Shown: positions 34,119 through 43,110 of the stretch, in pieces
How positions within the stretch are numbered: the first letter of the stretch is position 1
Layout: every line of letters starts with the position of its first letter
Translations under genes and position numbers: made by a program
Notes under the pieces: generated by a model
Told to the model about the DNA's origin: nothing
Seen by the model: only the letters and a program-made list of their open reading frames with translations
Database searches by the model: none
NCBI RefSeq assembly: GCF_041929845.1
Contig: NZ_JBHEEH010000003.1
Location: forward strand, 124,001 to 188,000
DNA length: 64,000 nt
Source: Paenochrobactrum pullorum
GTDB taxonomy: Bacteria; Pseudomonadota; Alphaproteobacteria; Rhizobiales; Rhizobiaceae
Reading direction: 5' to 3'

Positions 34119-35114
34119 ATGACAAATTCATTCAATGCGATGGTCATTGAGGATGTTGATGGCAAGCCTCGTGCTCACATCAAAACATTGAGCCTTAACG
34201 ACCTGCCCGATCACGATGTGCTGGTGGAAATTTCTCATTCCAGCCTCAATTATAAGGATGGTTTGGCAATTTCCGGCAAGGGACGCATTGCACGTCGTCT
34301 GCCTATGGTTGGTGGTATTGATCTGGCCGGAACCGTGGTGGAAAGCCGCTCCGACCTGTGGAAAGCCGGTGATCGTGTGGTGGTCAATGGCTGGGGTCTG
34401 TCGGAAACCGAATGGGGCGGTTATTCTAAGTTTCAGCGCATCAAACCGGAACATCTGACCCGTCTGCCGGATGCTTTCACACCGGAACAGGCGATGGCAA
34501 TCGGCACCGCCGGTTATACCGCGGCCCTTTGCGTCAATGCGCTGGAAGATTGGGGCATGATTGAAAGACAAGGTCGCGAAGTACTGGTTACCGGTGCCGC
34601 CGGTGGCGTGGGCTCGGTATCGGTCGCACTTCTGGCAGCCCGTGGCTATAATGTTACCGCTTCAACAGGGCGCCCTGAAACTCATGATTATTTGAGCAAA
34701 CTTGGCGCTTCTTCTTTTGTTGACCGCGCGTCTCTATCAGAAAAAGCAGGTCCGTTGCAGAAAGAGCGTTGGGGCGGTGCGGTGGATTCTGTTGGCTCCA
34801 CAACTCTTGCCAATGTGCTGGCACAGACTGTTTATGGCGGCGGCGTTGCTGCTTGCGGGCTTGCAGGTGGCGCGGATTTACCGGCAACGGTTCTGCCGCA
34901 TATCTTGCGCAATGTCGCGCTTTTGGGCGTGGATTCCGTGATGGCTCCCACCAATAAGCGCGAACGCGCTTGGAAACTGTTGGCGGAAAGTCTCGATCAT
35001 AAGCTCTTGGCTGATATGACAACGGTTGAGCCGATGTCTGCCTTACCGCGTTTGGCTGATGATATTTTGGCCGGAAAAACGCAAGGACGTGTGGTGATCA
35101 AAATTGATGGTTAG
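34119..35114 (+). CDS. acuI: Acryloyl-CoA reductase AcuI (YhdH family)
   Basis: A 331-residue zinc-free medium-chain reductase very similar in layout to E. coli YhdH/AcuI, which reduces toxic acryloyl-CoA to propionyl-CoA with NADPH. Motifs are SSLNYKDGLAISGKGRI, VGGIDLAGTVVES, VVNGWGLSETEWGGY, and the nucleotide loop VTGAAGGVGSVSVALL. AACGLAGGADLPATVLPHIL followed by RNVALLGVDSVM is also conserved. The acyl-CoA ligase downstream could supply its substrate. GGAAGAG lies before the ATG. Confidence 0.85.
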   Translation: MTNSFNAMVIEDVDGKPRAHIKTLSLNDLPDHDVLVEISHSSLNYKDGLAISGKGRIARRLPMVGGIDLAGTVVESRSDLWKAGDRVVVNGWGLSETEWGGYSKFQRIKPEHLTRLPDAFTPEQAMAIGTAGYTAALCVNALEDWGMIERQGREVLVTGAAGGVGSVSVALLAARGYNVTASTGRPETHDYLSKLGASSFVDRASLSEKAGPLQKERWGGAVDSVGSTTLANVLAQTVYGGGVAACGLAGGADLPATVLPHILRNVALLGVDSVMAPTNKRERAWKLLAESLDHKLLADMTTVEPMSALPRLADDILAGKTQGRVVIKIDG

Positions 35115-35184
35115 TTTATAATCATCAATATGATGCCCGAGCATGGCTTGTGCGGGCCTGGGGAGGGCCCAGGGGAGAGTATGA

Positions 35185-36822
35185 ATGAACGCGTTTGAAA
35201 TGAACTTGGATAGATGTGCTGCCAATTATCAGCCGCTGAGCCCGATCGGCTATCTGGAACGGGCGGCAATGACCTTTCCGGATCAGCTCGCTGTGGTGCA
35301 TGGCAATACCAGACACAGTTATCGTGATTTTTGGAAACGCTGCAAACAGTTAGCTGCTGCCTTGCATCATCAAGGGCTTGGCAAGGGCGACACGGTTTCG
35401 GTCATGCTCTCCAACACGCCGCCGATGCTTGAGGCACATTATGGGGTGCCAATGGCAAAGGCGGTGCTGCACGCAATCAATACCAGACTTGATGCCGCTT
35501 CCATTGCCTTTCAGCTTGATCATGCGGAAACAAAAATTCTCATAGTTGACCGTGAATTTGCCGATGTCACCGCTAAAGCGCTGTCTTTGGCAAAGACCAA
35601 GCCGATTGTGATTGACTATGATGATGGTGAATATCCGTCTGATGCGCCGCAGCCCAAAGGGGCTAAAATCGGTACGCTTGATTATGAGGCTTTTGTCCGG
35701 GCAGGCGATCCGGATTTTATCTGGTTGCAGCCGGATGATGAATGGGATGCGCTGTCGTTAAATTACAGTTCCGGCACCACCGGCGACCCGAAAGGCGTTG
35801 TCTATCATCATCGTGGTGCAGCATTGATGTGTTTCGGCAATACGCTCAACACCAATATGCCCCGCCATCCGGTTTATCTCTGGACATTGCCGATGTTCCA
35901 TTGCAATGGCTGGTCGTTTCCGTGGACGATAGCTTTGCAGGCAGGCACACATATTTGTTTGCGTTGGGTGCGGGCAAAAGTGATTTATGAAGCGATCGCC
36001 AAATATAAAGTAACGCATTTATGCGGCGCTCCGGTGGTGATGTCCATTCTCATCAGTGCCAAAGATGAGGAACGCACAAATTTCGACCATACGGTTATTT
36101 TCAATACGGCTGCTGCCCCACCACCCGAAACCGTGCTGACGCGTATGGCGGAAGCAGGCTTTAACGTCACCCATATTTATGGTCTGACCGAAACCTATGG
36201 TCCAAGTGTTGTCAATGAATGGCATGCAGATTGGGACCATCTGACCTCATCCGAACGTGCCAGCCTGAAAGCACGCCAAGGTGTGCGCTCGCCGGTGCTG
36301 GATGCTTTGTCAGTACGTGATCCGGAAACGATGGAAGTTGTTCCCGCAGATGGTGAAACATTGGGCGAGATCATGTTACGCGGCAATGTGGTGATGAAGG
36401 GCTATTTGAAAAACCCCAAAGCCACCCAAGAAGCTTTCAAAGGCGGCTGGTATCATACCGGTGATCTGGGCGTGATGCATAAGGACGGCTATGTGCAGCT
36501 GAAAGACCGCTCGAAAGATATTATTATCTCCGGTGGCGAGAATATTTCTTCCGTGGAAGTAGAAGAGGCACTTTATAAGCATCCCGCAATCAGCCTTTGT
36601 GGCGTGGTGGCAAAACCGCATGAGAAATGGGGCGAAGTGCCGGTGGCCTTTGTCGAGTTGAAGGCGGGTGTGACCGTGACGGAGGCCGAGCTTTTGAGCC
36701 ATATGGCAGAATTGCTGGCACCGTTCAAACGGCCCAAAGAGATTTTCTTTATGGAAATTCCCAAAACTTCGACCGGAAAAATTCAAAAATTCCAGCTACG
36801 CTCTTTTATTGCACAGAAATAA
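35185..36822 (+). CDS. Acyl-CoA synthetase (AMP-forming)
   Basis: A 545-residue member of the adenylate-forming family that activates carboxylic acids as CoA esters. Core motifs are YSSGTTGDPKGVVYHHRG (P-loop), YGLTETYGPSVV, GWYHTGDLGVMHKDGYV, and the C-terminal hinge KDRSKDIIISGGENISS. The catalytic Lys is in IPKTSTGKIQKFQ. It belongs to the short/medium-chain acyl ligase group that includes the DmdB-like enzymes. With acuI it may handle acrylate- or propionate-like acids, or a product of the preceding operon. GGGGAGAG precedes the ATG. Confidence 0.88.
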   Translation: MNAFEMNLDRCAANYQPLSPIGYLERAAMTFPDQLAVVHGNTRHSYRDFWKRCKQLAAALHHQGLGKGDTVSVMLSNTPPMLEAHYGVPMAKAVLHAINTRLDAASIAFQLDHAETKILIVDREFADVTAKALSLAKTKPIVIDYDDGEYPSDAPQPKGAKIGTLDYEAFVRAGDPDFIWLQPDDEWDALSLNYSSGTTGDPKGVVYHHRGAALMCFGNTLNTNMPRHPVYLWTLPMFHCNGWSFPWTIALQAGTHICLRWVRAKVIYEAIAKYKVTHLCGAPVVMSILISAKDEERTNFDHTVIFNTAAAPPPETVLTRMAEAGFNVTHIYGLTETYGPSVVNEWHADWDHLTSSERASLKARQGVRSPVLDALSVRDPETMEVVPADGETLGEIMLRGNVVMKGYLKNPKATQEAFKGGWYHTGDLGVMHKDGYVQLKDRSKDIIISGGENISSVEVEEALYKHPAISLCGVVAKPHEKWGEVPVAFVELKAGVTVTEAELLSHMAELLAPFKRPKEIFFMEIPKTSTGKIQKFQLRSFIAQK

Positions 36823-36847
36823 ACGAAACCAATTGTAGATTGATTTG

Positions 36848-36878
36848 AAGCCCGAGCTTTTATGCTCAAGCTTTTTCA
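36848..36878 (+). terminator. Intrinsic terminator after acyl-CoA synthetase
   Basis: AAGC-CC-GAGC and GCTC-AA-GCTT form a stem with a 2x2 internal mismatch and a 6-base loop, followed by a T-run. It closes the plus-strand operon. Confidence 0.7.
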
Positions 36879-36938
36879 GTTTTGTGGGTGCAATTCTGCC
36901 TTGACAACAAAGCACGATGTAATATTGTAACGTTGTTG

Positions 36939-36957
36939 AATGTAACGTAATAACATT
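36939..36957. promoter_or_regulatory. Candidate Zur box upstream of aztD-like gene
   Basis: AATGTAACGTAATAACATT has inverted AATGT/ACATT ends and an AT-rich centre, similar to alphaproteobacterial Zur sites. The next gene is a zinc metallochaperone, which supports the reading. A half-like GTAATGTTA occurs again at 37041. Confidence 0.45.
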
Positions 36958-37114
36958 ATGTGCAGATGAGCGCACAGGCATTTCATAATGCCTGTGCGAT
37001 TGAGAGATCGTGTCTGGAGGCTCCTTTTATCGCTCAATATGTAATGTTAGCACGTATCGATTTTAAATTTTGGTCATTGATGGCCAGTGACAGTTAATTA
37101 TGGAGAACCCGCAT

Positions 37115-38353
37115 ATGGGCGTGCCCCTTATCCGCAAACATCTGCTGGCAGCAGCTGCATCCGTTTTTGTTTTTGCAGCGCCCCATGCGCTCGCACATGA
37201 GAGCCATGACAGTAATGAAGCATGGCGTTTGTTCATTGCTGATCATACTAAGCCGGTTGTCCGTGCGATTGATTTCAGCACTGGTAAAGAGCTTGGTAGT
37301 TTTGAAACCAAAGGCCCTGCCAGCCTGACGGCAAGTGCTTCAGGGCAGATTATTTATGGCACTCAATCCGACGATGATTTCGTCAATGTCATTCAATCCG
37401 GCATTAAATTTTCCGATCATGGCGACCATCGCGATCTCGATGTTTCCGATGTCAGATTGTCGGGCGTGACATTTGAAGGCAAGCGCCCGTTCCATGTGGT
37501 TCCGCATGGTGATCATGCGATTTTGTTTTATGATCGTGGCGGCAAAGCCGAGATCATCAATGAAGCCGCATTGCTGGAAGACAAAGCGGATGTGCGGGAA
37601 CTGGATACATTGAAACCCCATCACGGCGTGGCAGTAACAATGGGACGCCATGTTTTAATGTCGGTGCCAAATACGGAAATTGAAACCAAGCCGGATGCCT
37701 TGCCGCCACGTGTGGGTTTACGTATCTTGGATGAAAATAACCAACAGGTTGGCGGCGTGGAAACATGCACCGATTTGCATGGTGAAGCCATATCTGCCCG
37801 TCTGGCCGCTTTTGGCTGTAAAGAAGGTGTGCTGATTGCCAAGCCAAATGGCTCGGATGCACCGAAATTACAGATGCTGACCTATCCGAAAGACTTTCCG
37901 GAAGGCTATACCGGCACATTGCTGGGTGGCAAGAGCATGCAATTTTTCCTCGGCAATTACGGCGAAGACAAATTGGTGCTGATTGATCCGGAAGATGCAA
38001 ATCCTTATCGTTTGGTGGAACTGCCAACGCGCCGTGTGGATTTTATCCTTGATCCCGCCAATCCGAAAAATGCTTATATTCTGACCGAAGATGGCAATCT
38101 TCATGTGATGGATGTGTTGAAGGGTGAGATTGCCCGCTCCGCCAAAGTAACTGAGCCATACAGTAAAGATGGTCATTGGCGCGATCCGCGTCCGCGTCTG
38201 GCAGTGGCCGATGGTGAAATTGCCATCACCGATCCGCGTCATTCCTTGGTGCGGGTGGTTGATCCGGAAAGCTTGAAAGAAACGCGCACTATTGCCGTGG
38301 CAGGCATGCCCTTTTCTATCGTGGCAGTGGGCGGTTCCGGCGCATCGCATTGA
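37115..38353 (+). CDS. aztD: AztD-like periplasmic zinc metallochaperone
   Basis: A 412-residue periplasmic protein with a signal peptide (LIRKHLLAAAASVFVFAA, cleavage near ALAHE) and a seven-bladed propeller-like composition. His-rich stretches that can hold zinc are HESHDSNEAW at the mature N-terminus, SDHGDHRDLDVSDV and VPHGDHAILFYDRGG. This fits AztD, which passes zinc to the AztC binding protein. No aztABC genes are adjacent, so it may serve a zinc importer encoded elsewhere. The ATG at 37115 has GGAG upstream. A zinc-type GTPase follows. Confidence 0.82.
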   Translation: MGVPLIRKHLLAAAASVFVFAAPHALAHESHDSNEAWRLFIADHTKPVVRAIDFSTGKELGSFETKGPASLTASASGQIIYGTQSDDDFVNVIQSGIKFSDHGDHRDLDVSDVRLSGVTFEGKRPFHVVPHGDHAILFYDRGGKAEIINEAALLEDKADVRELDTLKPHHGVAVTMGRHVLMSVPNTEIETKPDALPPRVGLRILDENNQQVGGVETCTDLHGEAISARLAAFGCKEGVLIAKPNGSDAPKLQMLTYPKDFPEGYTGTLLGGKSMQFFLGNYGEDKLVLIDPEDANPYRLVELPTRRVDFILDPANPKNAYILTEDGNLHVMDVLKGEIARSAKVTEPYSKDGHWRDPRPRLAVADGEIAITDPRHSLVRVVDPESLKETRTIAVAGMPFSIVAVGGSGASH

Positions 38354-38412
38354 TATGACGATTTATAGCCTGCGCTCATCATATCTGATTTTATGTTGAG
38401 AGCAGCCGATTG

Positions 38413-38431
38413 GCCCCCGTTTATCGGGGGC
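38413..38431 (+). terminator. GC-rich hairpin between aztD-like and GTPase genes
   Basis: A 7-bp stem (GCCCCCG with CGGGGGC) around TTTAT is followed by TTAATAT. It could partly terminate or stabilise the upstream message. Confidence 0.55.
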
Positions 38432-38461
38432 TTAATATCTTTGACAGATTGAAGATTTGAA

Positions 38462-39655
38462 ATGGTCAAAAAATTACCCGTAACTGTGCTTTCCGGCTTT
38501 TTAGGAGCTGGAAAAACCACTTTGCTTAATCATATTTTAGCCAACAGAGAAGGCATCCGTATTGCACTGATCGTCAATGATATGAGTGAGGTGAATATTG
38601 ATGCTTCCCTTGTACGCAATGGTGAGGCCAATCTTTCCCGTACGCAGGAACAATTGGTGGAAATGACCAATGGTTGCATTTGCTGCACCTTGCGCGATGA
38701 TCTTTTGACCGAAGTGCGCGGATTGGCGGAGCAAAACCGATTTGATTATCTGCTGATTGAATCCACCGGCATTGCCGAGCCTCTGCCTGTCGCGGCCACG
38801 TTTGATTTTCGTGATGAAAATGGTTTTAGCCTTTCTGATGTGGCAGAACTCGACACGATGGTGACGGTGGTGGACGCGGCCAATTTATTGAAAGATTATA
38901 GCTCTGCCGATTTTTTAAGTGATCGTGGCGAAACGGCGGGAGAGGGAGATGAGCGCACACTCGTTGACTTGCTGGTGGAGCAGATCGAATTTGCCAATGT
39001 GATTGTGCTCAATAAAGCCGGTCTTGCATCACCACAGCAATTGGATGCCGCGCGTAAAATTATCATCTCGCTCAATGCGGATGCACGTATTATCGAGACG
39101 GATTTTGGCCGTGTGGCGGTCAAAGATGTGCTGGGTACCGGCCTGTTTGATTTTGCCAAAGCCGAGCAAAACCCATTATGGTTTAAAGAGCTGCATGGCT
39201 TTAAAGATCATATTCCTGAAACAGAAGAATATGGCATCCGCTCTTTTGTTTATCGTGCCAAGCGGCCCTTTGATCCGGTGAGGTTTCAGGCTTTCATCAA
39301 CCGGCCGTGGGCAGGTGTGGTGCGTGCCAAAGGGTTTTTTTGGTTGGCGACCCGGCCAAACCGGGTGGGTGAAATCAGTCAGGCGGGTGCCTTGGTACGC
39401 ACAACAAAATTGGGGCTTTGGTGGGCAAGTGTCCCGCGCGAGCGCTGGCCGGATGATCCGCAATTTGAGCAATTGATGCAGCCATATTTACATCCTGTTT
39501 GGGGCGACAGGCGGCAGGAAATTGTCTTTATCGGTACTGATCCTATGGAAGAGGCTCAAATTTGTGCCGAATTGGATGCTTGCCTGTTGGAAACAGACAG
39601 TTTCACACCAGACTTGTGGCGTGATCTGCCTGATCCGTTTGGTAGCTGGAACTGA
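38462..39655 (+). CDS. COG0523 zinc-type GTPase (CobW/ZagA/ZigA family)
   Basis: A 397-residue GTP-dependent metallochaperone. The Walker A is LSGFLGAGKTTLLNHIL, the metal-binding CxCC motif is NGCICCTLRDDL, and ESTGIAEPLPVA is the family switch region. The C-terminal CobW_C domain is ARPFDPV-like (KRPFDPVRFQAFINRPWAG...KGFFWLATRPN). Zur-controlled members deliver zinc to essential enzymes during zinc shortage. Its position after an AztD-like gene supports a zinc rather than cobalamin role, even though other cobalt-related genes lie elsewhere in the window. Confidence 0.88.
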   Translation: MVKKLPVTVLSGFLGAGKTTLLNHILANREGIRIALIVNDMSEVNIDASLVRNGEANLSRTQEQLVEMTNGCICCTLRDDLLTEVRGLAEQNRFDYLLIESTGIAEPLPVAATFDFRDENGFSLSDVAELDTMVTVVDAANLLKDYSSADFLSDRGETAGEGDERTLVDLLVEQIEFANVIVLNKAGLASPQQLDAARKIIISLNADARIIETDFGRVAVKDVLGTGLFDFAKAEQNPLWFKELHGFKDHIPETEEYGIRSFVYRAKRPFDPVRFQAFINRPWAGVVRAKGFFWLATRPNRVGEISQAGALVRTTKLGLWWASVPRERWPDDPQFEQLMQPYLHPVWGDRRQEIVFIGTDPMEEAQICAELDACLLETDSFTPDLWRDLPDPFGSWN

Positions 39656-39661
39656 TCCTGC

Positions 39662-41209
39662 TCAGCGTGAAGTCACACCGGGCAAGTGCGAAAGATTGTT
39701 GGCCTGATCGGATGAAGTAAGCGCACCGGCAAAAAAGCCAAGATTGGCGGCGGCGATCAAAGCCGCCGCTTTTGCATCTGCCTGCGCAAGTCGTGCATCC
39801 AGCAGCGCATTATTGGTTTCATTGACGACAGTAATGGTGCCGAGGCCGTTCTTATAAGCCTCCAATGAAGCGTCAAATGCAATATTTGATGTTTGTACAA
39901 GGGTATTGGCGGCAGAGTTGGCCGCGAGCGCTGTTTTCAACGCATTGGAAGCCATGACTATTTCGGCCACCGCATCAAGCTGCATTTTGCGGAATGTTTC
40001 GGATGCAACATTGGCAACGCTTTGAGCATTTTTAAGTTGGGCTGCGCGCAAACCACCATCGAAAATCGGCATGGATGCGCCGACAATCACACCTTTTGAC
40101 GACGACTGGCTGTTGAGATCCGGCAGCGCGCCTATGTTGAAATCACCCGACGGCTTGGACAAGGTGGCGGCGATAAAGACCTTTGGCAAAAATTCGGCTT
40201 TCGCCACTTTAATCCCTGCCTGACTTGCTTGCATGGCGGCATAGCCTGCCTGAATATCCGGTCGGCGCGCCAACGCTGCCACGATGACATCTTGCGTCAC
40301 ACCATCAAAGCGGTTTGGAATTTTACGGTCAAGCGCGCCTTTAATTTTAAGATCAAGCGTTGCATTCACACCCATGCCTGCAAGCAGGATCTGATAGGTG
40401 TTTTGTTGTTGTCCGCTGGCACGCACGATGCGTAATTCTGCTTGTGCCACCTGCTGACGGGCAAGCGCCAGTTCAACCGTTGTGGCGCGCCCTTCATCAA
40501 GTTTTGCCTGCACGGCTGCAAGAACTGCTTTTGAATTGCGCAAAGTTTGTTGCGCAATTTGATGTCCGGTAACAGCCGCCGAATGCTCGTAATAACGGCG
40601 CGTGACATCAAAAATCACCTTTTGATGCAAGGCGTTAAAGGTAACATTGGCAGCAAAGGACATTTCACGCGCGGCCTCGCTCAAAGCAGCACGCTGACCA
40701 AAATCAAAAACCAGCCATTTCAATGCCAGTGCCGGCACGACACCTTTAACCGTCGTATTGATATCATTGTCACCGATAATCGGCACATCGACAGGCCGTT
40801 TGGATTTCTGATAGCCGCCGATCACATTGGCGGAAATCATTGGCAGCATGACGGCTTCCGACATGCCGACAGCAAGGGCTGCCTGTCTGGCGTGTTCCCA
40901 TGCGTTGCGCGTGGTCGGATTACTCCGCTGTGCCAGATCAATCAGAGCCGGCAGATCGTAAACGCGGCGATTATCCACTTCAACCGGCGTATTGATCAGC
41001 GCCATCTCCGGTTTGGCAGCGATGCCGAAATCGGCCGCTCCGGATGATGTTGTTCCGCCTTCCTTTGCAGTTTTATCTTTGTCGGCTGCAACCCATGGCT
41101 TATCCGGCGCGCTTGGTGCCAGTTCCAACGCATCAGTAGCGCAGCCTCCAAGCATCAGTAATGCACAAACCGGCAAAAATGGAAAAGCTGAAAAACGTCT
41201 GCCGGTCAT
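39662..41209 (-). CDS. TolC/NodT-type outer-membrane efflux lipoprotein
   Basis: A 515-residue outer-membrane factor with a lipoprotein signal (FLPVCALLMLGGCATD). It has two outer-membrane efflux protein repeats rich in long amphipathic helices (AWEHARQAALAVGMSEAVMLPM, TRRYYEHSAAVTGHQIAQQ, ALLDARLAQADAKAAALIAAAN). It forms the exit duct for the FUSC/HlyD pump encoded just upstream. The ATG overlaps the stop of the FUSC gene by four bases. It ends convergently with the COG0523 GTPase gene with only six bases between them. Confidence 0.88.
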   Translation of the reverse strand: MTGRRFSAFPFLPVCALLMLGGCATDALELAPSAPDKPWVAADKDKTAKEGGTTSSGAADFGIAAKPEMALINTPVEVDNRRVYDLPALIDLAQRSNPTTRNAWEHARQAALAVGMSEAVMLPMISANVIGGYQKSKRPVDVPIIGDNDINTTVKGVVPALALKWLVFDFGQRAALSEAAREMSFAANVTFNALHQKVIFDVTRRYYEHSAAVTGHQIAQQTLRNSKAVLAAVQAKLDEGRATTVELALARQQVAQAELRIVRASGQQQNTYQILLAGMGVNATLDLKIKGALDRKIPNRFDGVTQDVIVAALARRPDIQAGYAAMQASQAGIKVAKAEFLPKVFIAATLSKPSGDFNIGALPDLNSQSSSKGVIVGASMPIFDGGLRAAQLKNAQSVANVASETFRKMQLDAVAEIVMASNALKTALAANSAANTLVQTSNIAFDASLEAYKNGLGTITVVNETNNALLDARLAQADAKAAALIAAANLGFFAGALTSSDQANNLSHLPGVTSR

Positions 41210-43110
41210 ATACTGCTGCCTGTTACTAAAATTTCTAAATCGGCGAGTTGTGCCGCTATATGTGCATTTTGATAGTGACCAACGGTCTCTGCCGGTGGGG
41301 TCGGGTTTGGTGCAGGTTTCAAATTATAGTTTTGGAGGTGATTTGCCAATCGGTGCAAACGACTGGCCACTTCCGGCATGGTTGTATCTGTAAAATATAT
41401 GGCCTGAGCAAGCGTCGAAAGTCCATCCGTATAATGCATGCCAACTTCAGCAACTTTTTGCGCGGGACGCAAATGATGCGGTTCAAAGGGTAAAAGATAA
41501 TAGCTATAACGAACATCAGCTAAAATATTCTCGATTTGAGCAATCTGAGCGATATGTTGTTGACGTTGAGTTGGAGAAACGAGCGCCAAATCTGCTAATT
41601 TTCCGGTGGCTTTGACGAGGTTGTCGCGTGCTGTTTGGCTCACTGTTTTTGGCCATAAAAATACGGAAACCAGATAAACTGCAAAATTACCGACCAAAAT
41701 ACCGATGACACGGTCACGGGCGGTGTCAAGATCGGTTGTCGGACCGAACCCTTGTAAGACACTGAGGGTGAAAGCCAGGCCGATTTGCACCCCCGCATAA
41801 GAAATTTTTTCACTGCCCGCGGCGACCCAGGCCGCTATCCAGCAGACGATAAAAACCAGCACCATCAATCCGCCGACTGTTTCCATTTGCGGCAGCAGAT
41901 AGATGATGGAGACAGCGCCTAAAAATGCACCGACCAGACAGCCGCTGATGCGAAGTGCAAGCTTGTGTACTGTATCACCGGCGGTGCCAAGTGAGGCGAC
42001 ATAACATGTCACCATGGCGGTATGGATACCGTTCCAGTTGAGGGCGGAGTAAAACATATAGCATGCAATGGCAGCCAGCGTGGTTTTCAGTGCAAATTGT
42101 TGATAAACCGGATTGGTGAAAGCATCAGTTTTGAAAAAGCCGTCATTGTCGCTTTTGCTGTAATTTGGATTTTTATTTCCGGTGATGGCATTGATAGCTT
42201 GCTGAATAACCGAGCCTTTTGATGTCACTTGATCATTTTGGGTGTCTGCCGTTAAGGGTTTGTCTTGGTCTAATCCTTCTATGATCGTGGTGACTTGGTC
42301 GGCATAGTGCAAACACTCGGCTTTATTGCCTTCTTGCGCAAGCGCTGCGGAGGCATAAACCAGCTGATAAGAAGCGGGAATATCTATAGCGATTTGTGCT
42401 GATTTACTTTTTGATGTCTGGTGCAGAATCTTCGTCAATAATAATTTTTTCTCGGAATCCTCATTCCCTTCAGCCAGAAACTTGGCATATTTTTCTTGTG
42501 CATCACCGTTTTTGCCAGCGAGCAATTGTTGAGCCAGCATCAGGCGTTCACGTAATTGCTGACGTAATAAACTCACACTCCACTGGCCGAAAAACAGGCT
42601 GAAGCCGGCAATGCAAAACATCGGCAAAATTGACATTTCCCATGCATAGCGCAATGCCATCGAAATCACGCCATTGATCGGCACCATACTGATCAGCGTC
42701 AGGATAAAAGCAATAATCAATCCGACGATGCTGCCGCCTTCGCCCAGTTTGCTGGCAGCACCAATATAAATAAAAATAAAAGAAGAGATAATCATAACCA
42801 GAATACGCACCAAGGCGGATTCAACGGTTGCCTGTAAAAGCGGTATCATCAAAATGACGAGAATGGTAATCGCGATTACTGCGGCTGTTGCAACAATAGT
42901 ATTTTCTGCACCATCTGGTTTCATCAAAAAGATAACCAGATAAACGGAGATTGCTGCTTCGGGAATGTGAAACAACATGGCGACGCCGCTAACGAGCGCG
43001 CAAACACAGGCCACGCGCCATGTGGTGGCGGCGCGTCCGGGAAACGGAGCGAGATCCGCTAAAGTTTGTTTAATCGCTGTTGTCAGCGAGGTTTCAGCAC
43101 GCGTTGCCAT
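41206..43110 (-). CDS. FUSC-family inner-membrane exporter (AaeB-like)
   Basis: A 634-residue membrane protein with two blocks of about six hydrophobic helices separated by a large polar domain (about residues 190-330), the typical FUSC layout. Segments such as TTWRVACVCALVSGVAMLFHIPEAAISVYLV and FALKTTLAAIACYMFYSALNWNGIHTAMVT match AaeB, which exports aromatic acids such as p-hydroxybenzoate. It overlaps the HlyD gene by 17 bases and the outer-membrane gene by four. The export substrate here is unknown but an aromatic acid is plausible, given the aromatic-type catabolic genes nearby. Confidence 0.87.
   Translation of the reverse strand: MATRAETSLTTAIKQTLADLAPFPGRAATTWRVACVCALVSGVAMLFHIPEAAISVYLVIFLMKPDGAENTIVATAAVIAITILVILMIPLLQATVESALVRILVMIISSFIFIYIGAASKLGEGGSIVGLIIAFILTLISMVPINGVISMALRYAWEMSILPMFCIAGFSLFFGQWSVSLLRQQLRERLMLAQQLLAGKNGDAQEKYAKFLAEGNEDSEKKLLLTKILHQTSKSKSAQIAIDIPASYQLVYASAALAQEGNKAECLHYADQVTTIIEGLDQDKPLTADTQNDQVTSKGSVIQQAINAITGNKNPNYSKSDNDGFFKTDAFTNPVYQQFALKTTLAAIACYMFYSALNWNGIHTAMVTCYVASLGTAGDTVHKLALRISGCLVGAFLGAVSIIYLLPQMETVGGLMVLVFIVCWIAAWVAAGSEKISYAGVQIGLAFTLSVLQGFGPTTDLDTARDRVIGILVGNFAVYLVSVFLWPKTVSQTARDNLVKATGKLADLALVSPTQRQQHIAQIAQIENILADVRYSYYLLPFEPHHLRPAQKVAEVGMHYTDGLSTLAQAIYFTDTTMPEVASRLHRLANHLQNYNLKPAPNPTPPAETVGHYQNAHIAAQLADLEILVTGSSI

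Noticed and set aside
33510..36822. A DMSP breakdown cluster, suggested by acuI and a DmdB-like acyl-CoA ligase.
   Set aside because: No DMSP demethylase (dmdA), DMSP lyase or betaine-type transporter is nearby. The two genes fit general acrylate or short-acid handling equally well.
38462..39655. CobW for cobalamin synthesis, given the cobalamin riboswitch in the same window.
   Set aside because: The gene lies after an AztD-like zinc chaperone and a probable Zur box, about 29 kb from the riboswitch, with no cobalamin genes beside it.
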